Source: Microbaculum marinum (lineage in GTDB: Bacteria > Pseudomonadota > Alphaproteobacteria > Rhizobiales > Tepidamorphaceae). Taken from it: DNA of 64,000 bases. The notes beneath the pieces are model-generated. The model made no database searches and was not told the DNA's origin. It saw only the letters and a list, made by a program, of their open reading frames with translations. The DNA is taken from assembly GCF_042646165.1 (NCBI RefSeq), contig NZ_JBHRTC010000003.1, one strand, 5' to 3'. Shown here piece after piece: positions 49,319-57,806 of the stretch (position 1 is its first letter; every line of letters starts with the position of its first letter). Made by a program: the position numbers and the translations under genes.

Positions 49319-50044
49319 ATGTGTTCCGTGTCGCATGAGGCAATCCGTCTCCAAAACGTTCATCTCAGTCTGGGCACAGGTGCGGCGAGGGTGCACGTTC
49401 TGCGCGGCGTCGACCTCAATATAGGGGCCGGCGAAGCCGTCGGCATAGTCGGTCCGTCCGGCTCCGGCAAATCCACCCTGCTGATGGTAATGGCCGGGCT
49501 CGAGCCGCCCGGTTCCGGCGAAGTGACCGTCGCCGGCGAAGACCTGGCGACCATGGACGAGGACGCCCTGGCCCGCTTCCGCGGCGCAAATGTCGGAATC
49601 GTCTTCCAGTCCTTCCACCTGATCCAGAACATGACCGCGCTGGAGAACGTCGCCGTGCCGCTCGAGCTCGCCGGCCACGCTGACGCATTGGGCCGGGCCC
49701 GCGAGGAACTCGACCGCGTCGGCCTGGCGCCGCGGCTCACCCACTATCCCGCCGAACTCTCGGGCGGCGAGCAGCAACGCGTCGCGCTCGCCCGGGCGCT
49801 GGTGGTCGAACCGTCGATCCTGTTCGCCGACGAACCGACGGGCAATCTCGACGCCGCCACCGGCGAACAGATCGTCGAACTGATGTTCGCGCTTCACCAG
49901 GAACGCGGCACGACGCTCGTCCTCGTCACCCACGACACCGCGCTGGCGGAACGCTGCGACCGGGTCATAGCCATGCGGGACGGCGTGATCGACGGCGCCC
50001 GGCGACATGATCGGCCGCGCGAGCGAGCGGTCGCTGCGCAGTGA
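49319..50044 (+). CDS. ABC transporter ATP-binding protein (YbbA/LolD-like)
   Basis: 241 residues from ATG 49319; a GTG at 49328 has better spacing to GGGGAG. Walker A GPSGSGKSTLL (~38-48), Q-loop FQSFHLIQNM, signature LSGGEQQRVALARAL, Walker B ILFADEPTGNLD and the H-loop VLVTHD are all intact. This subgroup (LolD/MacB/YbbA) does not import solutes; with an FtsX-type permease it moves lipids or proteins out of the membrane. The permease gene overlaps it by 38 bases. Divergent tesA is the classic partner of ybbA-ybbP. Confidence 0.92.
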   Translation: MCSVSHEAIRLQNVHLSLGTGAARVHVLRGVDLNIGAGEAVGIVGPSGSGKSTLLMVMAGLEPPGSGEVTVAGEDLATMDEDALARFRGANVGIVFQSFHLIQNMTALENVAVPLELAGHADALGRAREELDRVGLAPRLTHYPAELSGGEQQRVALARALVVEPSILFADEPTGNLDAATGEQIVELMFALHQERGTTLVLVTHDTALAERCDRVIAMRDGVIDGARRHDRPRERAVAAQ

Positions 50045-52640
50045 CGGCAAGGGCGATGACCCCCATCCGGGCCGGCACCCGATGACCGCGCTCGCGCAAC
50101 GCCTGCCGCTGCCGCTGCGTCTGGCGCTTCGCGAGCTCCGCGGCGGCCTCAGGGGCTTCTACGTATTCATCGGCTGCATCGCTCTCGGCGTCGCCGCAAT
50201 CGCTGCAGTGGGCTCCGTTTCCCGGTCGCTGGTCCTCGGCATTTCCGAAGAGGGCCAGGCGATCCTCGGCGGCGACTTGTCGTTCTCGCGGATTCATCAG
50301 CCGTTCGATCCGGAGATCCGGGCCTGGCTCGATACGCTCGGCGAGGTCTCGGAGATCGCGACGCTGCGGGCTATGGCGCGGACGCCCGACGGGGAAGCCC
50401 AGACCCTGATCGAGCTGAAGGCCGTCGACGACGCCTACCCGCTGTTCGGCGCGTTCGAAGTGGACGGAGGCGGCAATCTGCACGACCTGATCGCCCGCCG
50501 CGATGGCCGCGCTGGTCTCGTCGCCGACGCGGGACTTGCGGAGCGGCTGGGGATCGGCGTCGGCGATCCGGTTTCGATCGGCAATGCCGAGTTCGCGCTG
50601 ACCGGCCTGATCGCGCTGGAGCCCGACCGGCTCGGCAGTGGCCTCGGCTGGGGCCCCCGGGTGGTCATCTCGACGGAGGCCCTCGAGAGCACCGGTCTGA
50701 TCCAGCCGGGCAGCCTGGTGCGCTGGCACGACCGGCTGGCGCTTGCCGGCGATGCCTCGGCAGCCGACGTCGCCGCCATCGAGGAGCAGGCAAAGGAGAG
50801 ATTTCCGGAAGCCGGCTGGCGCATTCGCGACCGCAACGATGCGGCGCCCGGCCTCAAGGACCAGATATTCCGCTTCACCATGTTCCTCACGCTGGTCGGC
50901 CTGACGGCTCTGGTGGTCGGCGGCGTCGGGGTTGCCAACGCGGTCAGCGCCTATCTCGACGGCAGGCGCGACACCATCGCGACGCTGAAGAGCCTCGGCG
51001 CCGGCGGCGGCCTGATCTTCCGCAGCTATCTCGCCGAGATCCTCCTGCTGGCCTGCGGCGCGATCGCCGTCGGGATTGCGGCGGGCGCATTGACCCCTTG
51101 GCTCGCCGGCTCGGCGCTGGCAGGAATCCTGCCGGTCGCCGACGCGGTGCCGGGCCTCTATCCCGTCGTGCTGGTCCAGGCGCTCGCCTACGGCGCCCTC
51201 ATTGCACTCGCCTTCGCGCTGTGGCCGCTCGGACGGGCCCGCGAGATTCCGGCGACGGCGCTCTACCGCGAGCACGTCGCCGCCCTCGCCGTACGCCCGC
51301 GCCCCGTCTACGTCGCGGCGCTGGCGGTCGTCCTGCTGGCGCTGGTCGGCCTGACGGTCGGGCTCGCCTACGAGCCCTTCATCGCGATCGGCTTCGTCGG
51401 CGGCACGATCGCGGCGTTCGTCGTGCTGCGTCTCGTCGGGTCGGGAATCATGGCGCTCGCCCGCCGCTTCCCCCGCAGCCGCTGGATCGAGCTGCGCCTG
51501 GCGACCGCGGCGATCCATCGGCCCGGCGCCGTCACCCCGAGCGTCGTCCTGTCGCTCGGCCTCGGCCTGACGCTGCTCGTCACCATCGCGCTGATCGACG
51601 GCAACCTGACCCGCCAGCTCACCGTGGCGCTGCCGGACCGCGCGCCGAGCTTCTTCTTCCTCGACATCCCGCGCGCCGATGCCGGGCGCTTCCGCGAGAC
51701 CGTGGCGGCGACGGCGCCCGGCGGCGAGATCGAGGAAGTGCCGATGCTGCGCGGCCGTTTCGTGTCCCTGAAAGGCATTCCGGTCGGCGAGTACGCCGCG
51801 CCGGAGGAGGCGAGCTGGGTGCTGCGCGGCGACCGCGGCATCACCTATGCCGACCAGCCGCCCGACGATACCACCGTCACCGAAGGCGCATGGTGGCCGG
51901 CCGGCTACGACGGTCCGCCGCTGGTGTCCTTCGCCGATGAACTCGCCGGCGAACTGGGTCTCTCCGTCGGCGACGAGATCGAGGTCAACGTGCTCGGCAG
52001 GACCTTCAAGGCGGAGATCGCCAACCTGCGCACCGTCGACTGGACGTCGCTGTCGATCAACTTCGTCATGGTGTTCTCGGCGAACACCTTCACGGGAGCG
52101 CCGCACATGGTGCTCGCCACGGTGACGATGCCGGGCGGCGCGGAGTCCGCCACCGAACTCGCCGTCATGCGCGAGGTGACGCGGAACTTCCCGACCGTGA
52201 CGTCCGTGCGGGTCCGCGAGGCGCTGGAGACCGTCAACGGCCTGGTGCGCCGGCTCGCCTGGGCGGTGCGGGCGGCAAGCGGCCTGACGATCGCCGCCGG
52301 CATCCTGGTGCTGGCCGGCGCGCTCGCCGCCAGCCACCGCCACCGGATCCATGACGCGGTTGTGCTGAAGACGCTGGGCGCCACCCGCCGCCGGCTGATC
52401 GGCGCCTACGTCCTGGAGTTCGCGATCATCGGCATCGTCACGGCGATCTTCGCGCTGATCGCCGGCTCGGTCGCCGCCATGATCGTCGTCGAACGGGTCA
52501 TGGAGCTCGATTTCGTCTTTCTGCCGCTGGTTGCGGTCTCCGCCGTCGGCGGCGCGCTTGTGCTCACCGTCGGGCTCGGACTGGCCGGCACGTGGCGGGT
52601 GCTCGGCCGCAAGCCGGCCGCCTACCTGCGCGATCTGTAG
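50007..52640 (+). CDS. ABC transporter permease with two FtsX domains (YbbP-like)
   Basis: 877 residues from ATG 50007, overlapping the ATPase gene; an ATG at 50082 (MTALAQRLPLPLRLALRELRGG) is a good alternative. Ten or so membrane segments with an N-terminal TM, a large periplasmic MacB-like domain and two FtsX/MacB core domains (about 260-410 and 755-870). VGGVGVANAVSAYLDGRRDTIATLKSLGAGG and HRIHDAVVLKTLGATRRRLIGAYVLEF are the coupling-helix regions that contact the ATPase. The pair probably exports or displaces a lipid-linked substrate; the cargo is unknown. Confidence 0.9.
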   Translation: MIGRASERSLRSDGKGDDPHPGRHPMTALAQRLPLPLRLALRELRGGLRGFYVFIGCIALGVAAIAAVGSVSRSLVLGISEEGQAILGGDLSFSRIHQPFDPEIRAWLDTLGEVSEIATLRAMARTPDGEAQTLIELKAVDDAYPLFGAFEVDGGGNLHDLIARRDGRAGLVADAGLAERLGIGVGDPVSIGNAEFALTGLIALEPDRLGSGLGWGPRVVISTEALESTGLIQPGSLVRWHDRLALAGDASAADVAAIEEQAKERFPEAGWRIRDRNDAAPGLKDQIFRFTMFLTLVGLTALVVGGVGVANAVSAYLDGRRDTIATLKSLGAGGGLIFRSYLAEILLLACGAIAVGIAAGALTPWLAGSALAGILPVADAVPGLYPVVLVQALAYGALIALAFALWPLGRAREIPATALYREHVAALAVRPRPVYVAALAVVLLALVGLTVGLAYEPFIAIGFVGGTIAAFVVLRLVGSGIMALARRFPRSRWIELRLATAAIHRPGAVTPSVVLSLGLGLTLLVTIALIDGNLTRQLTVALPDRAPSFFFLDIPRADAGRFRETVAATAPGGEIEEVPMLRGRFVSLKGIPVGEYAAPEEASWVLRGDRGITYADQPPDDTTVTEGAWWPAGYDGPPLVSFADELAGELGLSVGDEIEVNVLGRTFKAEIANLRTVDWTSLSINFVMVFSANTFTGAPHMVLATVTMPGGAESATELAVMREVTRNFPTVTSVRVREALETVNGLVRRLAWAVRAASGLTIAAGILVLAGALAASHRHRIHDAVVLKTLGATRRRLIGAYVLEFAIIGIVTAIFALIAGSVAAMIVVERVMELDFVFLPLVAVSAVGGALVLTVGLGLAGTWRVLGRKPAAYLRDL

Positions 52641-52689
52641 CGGTCCCGGCACGCGGCGCGGATCTTAACGTTTCGCAAGGTTATTTCCG

Positions 52690-52786
52690 CACGAATTCGG
52701 CGCGAACAGGCTTGCCGCACCGCGCGGCAATGACCATATTCGTGGCGCAAACCAACAACCGTGCTTTACAACCTCAGGGGAATCCC
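52690..52786 (+). ncRNA. Structured 5' leader of the Bax-inhibitor gene (ybhL-leader type)
   Basis: Directly before the BI-1 gene. CACGAAT (52690-52696) pairs with ATTCGTG (52738-52744) around an inner perfect hairpin TTGCCGC-ACCGC-GCGGCAA (52712-52730). A single-stranded purine/C-rich stretch leading into CAGGGG at the ribosome site follows. An RNA motif called the ybhL leader is known upstream of ybhL-like genes in alphaproteobacteria; position and target gene fit, but I could not run the covariance model. Confidence 0.5.
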
Positions 52787-53536
52787 ATGGCGGAATTCGA
52801 CAAACAGGCTGCCCGCAGCTACGGCATGGGCGCCTCACGCGCTGGCCTCAGCGCGATCGACGAGGGCCTGCGCGCCTACATGCTGCAGGTCTACAACTAC
52901 ATGGCAATCGGCCTGGCGGTGACCGGCGTGGTCGCGCTCGGCGCCTTCACGATGGCGTTCAGCGGCGGCCAGCTCACCGCATTCGGCAACGCGATCTACG
53001 TCAGCCCGCTGAAGTGGGTGATCATCTTCGCGCCGCTGGCGATGGTCTTCCTGCTGTCGGCGCGGCTCAACTCGATGAGCCTCGGCGGGGCGCAGCTCGC
53101 GTTCTGGGGCTTCGCGGCGCTGATGGGCCTGTCGCTGTCGTCGATCTTCCTGGTCTATACCGGCACGAGCATCGCGCGGGTGTTCTTCATCACCGCCGCC
53201 TCGTTCGGCGCACTCAGCCTCTACGGCTACACCACCAAGAAGGACCTGAGCGGCTGGGGCTCTTTCCTGTTCATGGGCCTGATCGGCGTCATCATCGCCT
53301 CGGTCGTGAACATCTTCCTCGCCTCCTCGGCGCTGCAGTTCGCGATCTCGGTGATCGGCGTGCTGGTGTTCGCGGGACTCACCGCCTACGACACCCAGCA
53401 GATCAAGGAGATGTACTCGGCCAACGACGACGGCACCATGTCCGGCCGCAAGGCGATCATGGGCGCGCTCAGGCTCTACCTCGACTTCATCAACCTGTTC
53501 GTGATGCTGTTGAGCCTGTTCGGCAATCGCCAGTAA
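52787..53536 (+). CDS. Bax inhibitor-1 (YccA/YbhL)-family membrane protein
   Basis: 249 residues from the ATG at 52787 with CAGGGG before it; the longer frame begins inside the permease gene. Seven hydrophobic segments of the TMBIM fold: YMAIGLAVTGVVALGAFTMAF, WVIIFAPLAMVFLLSA, LAFWGFAALMGLSLSSIFLVYT, VFFITAASFGALSLYGY and others. The conserved AYDTQQIKEMYSA (acidic pair of the pH-sensing motif) lies in the last third. BI-1 proteins leak Ca2+ or modulate membrane proteases. It is followed by a strong intrinsic terminator. Confidence 0.92.
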   Translation: MAEFDKQAARSYGMGASRAGLSAIDEGLRAYMLQVYNYMAIGLAVTGVVALGAFTMAFSGGQLTAFGNAIYVSPLKWVIIFAPLAMVFLLSARLNSMSLGGAQLAFWGFAALMGLSLSSIFLVYTGTSIARVFFITAASFGALSLYGYTTKKDLSGWGSFLFMGLIGVIIASVVNIFLASSALQFAISVIGVLVFAGLTAYDTQQIKEMYSANDDGTMSGRKAIMGALRLYLDFINLFVMLLSLFGNRQ

Positions 53537-53560
53537 TATCTCCCGCATCGTCGGAGATCC

Positions 53561-53591
53561 GGGCCCCGGCGGCGACGCCGGGGCCCTTTTT
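53561..53591 (+). terminator. Strong intrinsic terminator after the Bax-inhibitor gene
   Basis: GGGCCCCGGC and GCCGGGGCCC form a perfect 10-bp stem around a 6-base loop, followed by TTTTT. It lies 24 bases after the BI-1 stop and ends that transcript. Confidence 0.9.
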
Positions 53592-53619
53592 GTTGGGCCA
53601 AGTTCTTGGGTGAGAGCAA

Positions 53620-54159
53620 GTGAGCGGGTTCGCCGTCACCGTGCGTCCGGCCGTTCCGGACGACATCGCCGCCATCGTCGAGATCTACGCGGACGCCGTG
53701 CGCACCGGCACCGCCAGCTTCGAGCTCGCCCCGCCCGGCACCGAGGAGATGGCGCGCCGCATGACGGCGCTGCTCGACGGCGGCTACCCGTACCTGGCGG
53801 CTGAGCTCGACGGCGCCGTCGTCGGCTACGCCTATGCCGGCGCCTACCGGCCGCGCCCCGCCTACCGCTTCACCGTGGAGGATTCGGTCTACGTCGCCCG
53901 ACCCGCCTGGGGGCGGGGCGTCGCGCGCGCGCTGCTGCGGGAGCTGATCGCGGTCGCCGAAGCGAAAGGCTTCCGGCAGATGATCGCGGTGATCGGCGAC
54001 GAGGCCAGCGCCGGCTCGATCGCCCTGCACCGGGCGCTGGGCTTCGAGCATGCCGGCACCCTGAAGTCGGTCGGCTGGAAGCACGACCAGTGGCGCGCCA
54101 CGGTGCTGATGCAGCGGCCGCTCGGGGCCGGGGACACCGCGCCGCCTAGAGACGCGTGA
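53620..54159 (+). CDS. GNAT-family N-acetyltransferase (phosphinothricin-acetyltransferase-like)
   Basis: 179 residues, GTG start. The opening VTVRPAVPDDIAAIVEIYADAVRTGTASFELAPP, then YAGAYRPRPAYRFTVEDSVYVARPAWGRGVARALLRELI (acetyl-CoA loop RxxGxA) and ALHRALGFEHAGTLKSVGWKHDQWRATVLMQRPL, are the features of the PAT/YwnH-type family. These acetylate amines such as phosphinothricin, methionine sulfone or other amino acids. Whether it detoxifies anything here is unknown. It starts 28 bases after the BI-1 terminator and ends upstream of the convergent DUF2794 gene. Confidence 0.87.
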   Translation: MSGFAVTVRPAVPDDIAAIVEIYADAVRTGTASFELAPPGTEEMARRMTALLDGGYPYLAAELDGAVVGYAYAGAYRPRPAYRFTVEDSVYVARPAWGRGVARALLRELIAVAEAKGFRQMIAVIGDEASAGSIALHRALGFEHAGTLKSVGWKHDQWRATVLMQRPLGAGDTAPPRDA

Positions 54160-54227
54160 GCCCCTCACCTGCCGGCGACTCGCAACGGGCCGGCTGATTC
54201 GCACCGCCGCGCCTGTCGGGCGCAGCC

Positions 54228-54614
54228 CTACGCGTCGACGAGCCTCAGCCGCTTGTCGATTGCGCCCAGCACGCGGGCAAGGTCGTGGCCGCGCTTGAGG
54301 ATCAGTCCGGTGGTGCTGACGACCGAATAGGCCCCCTGTCGCCGGGCCAGCCGCGGGTTCTTCTCGATCCGGTAGAGCGGCGCCTCCGAGGCGCGCCGGA
54401 AGACCGAGAAAACGGCCTTCTCCCTCAGCGCGTCGATGGCGTAGTCGCGCCATTCGCCGGCGGCCACCATGCGGCCGTAGACCTTGAGGATTTCGTTGAG
54501 TTCGCTGCGGTTGAACGAGACGCTGGACGCCGCCGGCATCCGGGTCTGCGGGACGGCGGCACGTGCCGCGAACGCACGGCCGCCGGGGAACGCTATGGGA
54601 TCCGTTTCGCTCAA
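54228..54614 (-). CDS. DUF2794-domain protein
   Basis: 128 residues, TTG start with GGGGAGG five bases upstream. The core SSVSFNRSELNEILKVYGRMVAAGEWRDYAIDALREKAVFSVFRRASEAPLYRIEKNP in key segments, and GHDLARVLGAIDKRLRLVDA, match DUF2794, restricted to alphaproteobacteria. Function unknown; some members associate with cytochrome or iron-regulated loci. It is convergent with the GNAT gene and divergent from htpG across the long unusual intergenic region. Confidence 0.85.
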   Translation of the reverse strand: MSETDPIAFPGGRAFAARAAVPQTRMPAASSVSFNRSELNEILKVYGRMVAAGEWRDYAIDALREKAVFSVFRRASEAPLYRIEKNPRLARRQGAYSVVSTTGLILKRGHDLARVLGAIDKRLRLVDA

Positions 54615-55094
54615 TGGCGCCTCCCCTGTTTTCGGTCTCCTGTCACATGATCGTCAAATGTTGCGGGCCCCGTCAAGGACGCCTCCTGGCCACCATTGTC
54701 GGCCTCCGGGGTCCGCCGATTTCGGGTGATAAAGAAATCACATTTCCGCCCCAATGGCGCCCTTCACCTGCCAGAATGGAATACGACCATTCAATCGTTG
54801 CCTCGAGGCCCGGTTCGAGGAGGCTCCGGAACACCCAGCCCCCCAGCCCCCCGGGGTTTTCTCTGAACCGGGCCCGTTTATTTGACGAGCGTACAGCTGG
54901 TTCAAATCCCTCTACAGTCACTTTGCAAGGGCCGGACCTGACCGGCCCGATTTGTTTCTGGTTGCCTTGTCCCTCAGTCCGGCCGACGCCTCTCTTGCCG
55001 CAGGCACTTGAGACCGGCACTTGAAATCCGTGGCCAGTCGTCCCTATCTCGCGCCCTGACACTGAAGAAGCTGCGGGAAACCGGGAAACGCAAG
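54615..55094. other. 480-base divergent intergenic region with tRNA-3'-like fragment and orphan hairpin
   Basis: No gene is supported. From left to right: GTGAT-AAAGAA-ATCAC (54726-54741), an inverted repeat close to the DUF2794 start; a poly-C tract with repeated CCCAGCC units (~54834-54852); GGTTCAAATCCCTC (from 54899), which looks like the T-loop and 3' half of a tRNA though the 5' T-stem does not pair; and a 7-bp hairpin listed separately. The last ~100 bases before htpG are featureless. Confidence 0.55.
54929..54953 (+). terminator. Orphan terminator-like hairpin upstream of htpG
   Basis: GGGCCGG-ACCTGA-CCGGCCC is a perfect 7-bp stem with a 6-base loop, followed by GATTTGTTT. It reads as a weak intrinsic terminator on the plus strand, but no plus-strand gene precedes it, since the nearest coding region upstream (DUF2794) is on the other strand. 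It may end a small RNA transcribed across 54.65-54.93 kb. Confidence 0.4.
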
Positions 55095-57089
55095 ATGACC
55101 GAGACGACGGAAAAGAAATCCGCATCCAGGAAAACGGCCGCGAAATCTGCAGGCAAGGGCAAGTCGAAGCCCGCCACGTCCCATGCCTTCGAGGCCGAGG
55201 TCGGCAAGATCCTCGACCTGATGGTGCACGCGGTCTACTCCGACCGCGAGGTGTTCCTGCGCGAACTGATCTCCAACGGCGCCGACGCCTGCGAGAAGCT
55301 GCGCTACGAATCGCGCCGCGATGATTCGCTTCTGGCCGGCGATCCGGATCTCACGGTCACCATTCATCCCGACAAGGACGCCGGAACCCTCACGATAGAG
55401 GACAACGGCATCGGCATGACCGGCGAGGAGCTCGCCGCCAATCTCGGCACCATCGCCCGCTCCGGCACCCAGGCCTTCGTCGAGGCGCTCGACAACGAAG
55501 CCGCCGGGACGGAGGGCGGTTCCGGCGACGCGGCTGCCCTGATCGGCCGCTTCGGCATCGGCTTCTATTCGGCCTTCATGGTCGCCGACAGGGTCGACGT
55601 GCTCTCCCGCAGGGCAGGCAAGGATCAAGCCGGCAACCGCTGGAGCTCCGATGGCCGCGGCACCTTCGGCATCGAGCCCGACGAGTTGGCGCCCGCCCGC
55701 GGCACCCGCATCGTTCTGCATCTGAAGGACGACGCGAAGGATTTCCTGGAGGCGCATCGGATCGAATCGATCGTGCGCGCCCATTCGGCCCACGTCCCCG
55801 TTCCGATCCGCCTCAAGGAAGGTGAGGTCAGCCGCGAGATCGCCGACGGCGGTGCGCTGTGGCTGAAGCCGAAGTCGGAGCTTTCGGACGAGGACTACAC
55901 CGAATTCTATCGCCACATCGCGGGCGCCTGGGACGAGCCGGCACTCACCGTCCACTACGCCGCCGAGGGCCGCCAGACCTACCGGGTACTGATGTTCGTG
56001 CCCTCGGAAAAGCCCTTCGACATGTTCGACCCGTCGCGCAAGGGCCGCACCCGGCTCTACGTGCGCCGCGTCTTCATCACCGACGACGCAGAGCTGATGC
56101 CGGCCTACCTGCGCTTCGTGCGCGGCCTGGTCGATTCCGACGACCTGCCGCTCAACATTTCCCGCGAGATGCTGCAGGAGAGCCCGCTGCTCACCCAGAT
56201 CCGCAAGGGGGTGGCCAACCGGATCCTGTCGGAACTCGGCAAGCTCGCCGACAAGGACCCGGACGCCTACGCGAAGATCTGGTCGAACTTCGGTCCGGTC
56301 CTGAAGGAGGGCCTCTACGAAGACATGGAGCGGCGGGACACGCTGCTTGGCCTCGCCCGCTTTCATTCCACCGCCGACATGGAGGGCTGGCGCTCGCTGA
56401 AGGACTACGTGGCGGCGATGCGCGAGAACCAGACGGCGATCTACTACGTCACCGGCGAATCTCCCGCCCAGGCCGCCGCCAGCCCGCACCTCGAGGGCTT
56501 CCGCGCCCGCGGCATCGAGGTGCTGGTGCTGTCGGACCCGGTCGACCATTTCTGGGTGCGCATGGCGACCGGCTTCGATGGCAAGCCCTTTCGTTCGGTC
56601 AGCCAGGGTGACGCCGACATTGAGGCGGTCGCGTTGCTCGACGACAGCGGGGACGATGGCGACGACGGCTCGCCGGCTTCCGTCGCGACGCTCGCGGCCT
56701 TCGTCAAGCAGACGCTCGGCGACACGGTGAAGGAGGTGAGGACCTCGACGCGGCTCGCCGAGAGCCCGGTCTGCCTGGTGGCGACCGAAGGCGCCCTCGA
56801 CCGGCGGCTTGAACGGATGCTTGCGAAGCAGGAGGGCGCTCCGGAACGCTCCGCCCCGGTGCTCGAGCTCAACCCCCGCCACGCCCTGATCCGGCACCTT
56901 GCCGCGCAGGCCGCCGGCCAGAGCGACAAGGCGCTGCTGGCGGACGCCAGCTGGCTGCTCTACGACGAGGCCTGCATCCTCGACGGCGAGACCCCAAGCG
57001 ATCCGGCCGCCTTCGCTGGCCGGCTGACACGGGTGCTGCTGGCGCAGTCTGCGCCCGCACCGGAACCGGCCGCCCCGACGCAGGAGTAG
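55095..57089 (+). CDS. htpG: HSP90-family chaperone HtpG
   Basis: 664 residues from the ATG at 55095. GHKL ATPase motifs: LRELISNGADACEKL (N box), IEDNGIGM (G1 box) and LIGRFGIGFYSAFMVAD (lid/G2). Then the middle domain LPLNISREMLQESPLLTQIRKG with the conserved Arg and the C-terminal dimerisation part ELNPRHALIRHLA. It is an ATP-driven cytoplasmic chaperone. An unusual lysine-rich ~29-residue N-terminal extension (MTETTEKKSASRKTAAKSAG) precedes the usual start. A two-domain unknown gene follows 10 bases after the stop. Confidence 0.96.
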   Translation: MTETTEKKSASRKTAAKSAGKGKSKPATSHAFEAEVGKILDLMVHAVYSDREVFLRELISNGADACEKLRYESRRDDSLLAGDPDLTVTIHPDKDAGTLTIEDNGIGMTGEELAANLGTIARSGTQAFVEALDNEAAGTEGGSGDAAALIGRFGIGFYSAFMVADRVDVLSRRAGKDQAGNRWSSDGRGTFGIEPDELAPARGTRIVLHLKDDAKDFLEAHRIESIVRAHSAHVPVPIRLKEGEVSREIADGGALWLKPKSELSDEDYTEFYRHIAGAWDEPALTVHYAAEGRQTYRVLMFVPSEKPFDMFDPSRKGRTRLYVRRVFITDDAELMPAYLRFVRGLVDSDDLPLNISREMLQESPLLTQIRKGVANRILSELGKLADKDPDAYAKIWSNFGPVLKEGLYEDMERRDTLLGLARFHSTADMEGWRSLKDYVAAMRENQTAIYYVTGESPAQAAASPHLEGFRARGIEVLVLSDPVDHFWVRMATGFDGKPFRSVSQGDADIEAVALLDDSGDDGDDGSPASVATLAAFVKQTLGDTVKEVRTSTRLAESPVCLVATEGALDRRLERMLAKQEGAPERSAPVLELNPRHALIRHLAAQAAGQSDKALLADASWLLYDEACILDGETPSDPAAFAGRLTRVLLAQSAPAPEPAAPTQE

Positions 57090-57099
57090 GCTGCGTCGG

Positions 57100-57684
57100 A
57101 TGCTGTTCCGGTTGACAACGCTCGATGCCATTCGCTCAGGCGACGTCACCCTGGCGTTCCGGCGATGGCAGCGGGCGACCGTCAAGGCCGGCACCGAACA
57201 GCGCACGAAGATCGGCCTCGTCCGCATCCTGTCGATCGAAGAGATCGCCGAGGCCGATATCACCGAGGCCGATGCCCGCCGCGCCGGCTCCTCAAGCCGC
57301 GCGGCGCTGCTCGGGGAGCTCGACGGTCGCGACGGGACGCTCTACCGCATCTCGCTGGAATATGGCGGTCCGGACCCCCGCATCGCGCTGCGACAGGACG
57401 CCGACCTTTCCGATGGTGATATCGCCGCGATCGCCGCCAGGCTCGACCGCATGGATCGGGCCTCCGACGGCGGTCCGTGGACGCGCGAGACGCTGCATCT
57501 GATCGCCGACAAGCCTGGGACCCGCGCCATCGAACTCGCCCGCTCGATGGGACTGGAGAAGAAATACTTCAAAACCCGCGTGCGGCGGCTCAAGGAACTC
57601 GGCCTGACCGAAAGCCTCGACATCGGCTACCGCCTGTCACCGCGCGGCAGGGCTGCCCTGAAGGCACTCTCCGACCGATCCTGA
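57100..57684 (+). CDS. Unknown two-domain protein, ASCH/PUA-like plus winged helix
   Basis: 194 residues, 10 bases after htpG and likely co-transcribed. The N-terminal ~100 residues (RSGDVTLAFRRWQRATVKAGTEQRTKIGLVRI) have the short beta-rich feel of ASCH/PUA-type folds, which bind RNA or modified nucleotides. The C-terminal ~75 residues read as a winged helix (RETLHLIADKPGTRAIELARSMGLEKKYFKTRVRRLKELGLTESLDIGYRLSPRGRAAL), with a recognition helix and wing. Domain calls are by pattern only; no family is firmly recognised. Possibly a regulator or RNA-binding protein tied to heat-shock conditions. Confidence 0.6.
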   Translation: MLFRLTTLDAIRSGDVTLAFRRWQRATVKAGTEQRTKIGLVRILSIEEIAEADITEADARRAGSSSRAALLGELDGRDGTLYRISLEYGGPDPRIALRQDADLSDGDIAAIAARLDRMDRASDGGPWTRETLHLIADKPGTRAIELARSMGLEKKYFKTRVRRLKELGLTESLDIGYRLSPRGRAALKALSDRS

Positions 57685-57727
57685 CCGCGCCGGAGACTGC
57701 CTGGCCCCCTGAAGAAGCTGGCCCGCT

Positions 57728-57768
57728 CTCATGGTTCGAGGCGTTGCTACGCAGCTCTTCACCATGAG
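57728..57768 (+). repeat. Extragenic palindromic repeat, copy C
   Basis: Perfect 8-bp outer arms CTCATGGT and ACCATGAG around GGTTCGAGGCG. Same family as copies A and B near 15.8 kb, here in the gap between the two-domain gene and DUF1223. Confidence 0.65.
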
Positions 57769-57806
57769 GGCTTAGGGGTGCTCAGGGTGTTCGAAAGGAA
57801 ATCGAG

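Noticed and set aside
54899..54923. Intact tRNA gene before htpG
   Set aside because: Only the T-loop and 3' side resemble a tRNA; no acceptor, D or anticodon arm can be built, and the T-stem pairs at only three of five positions. Kept only as a possible remnant.
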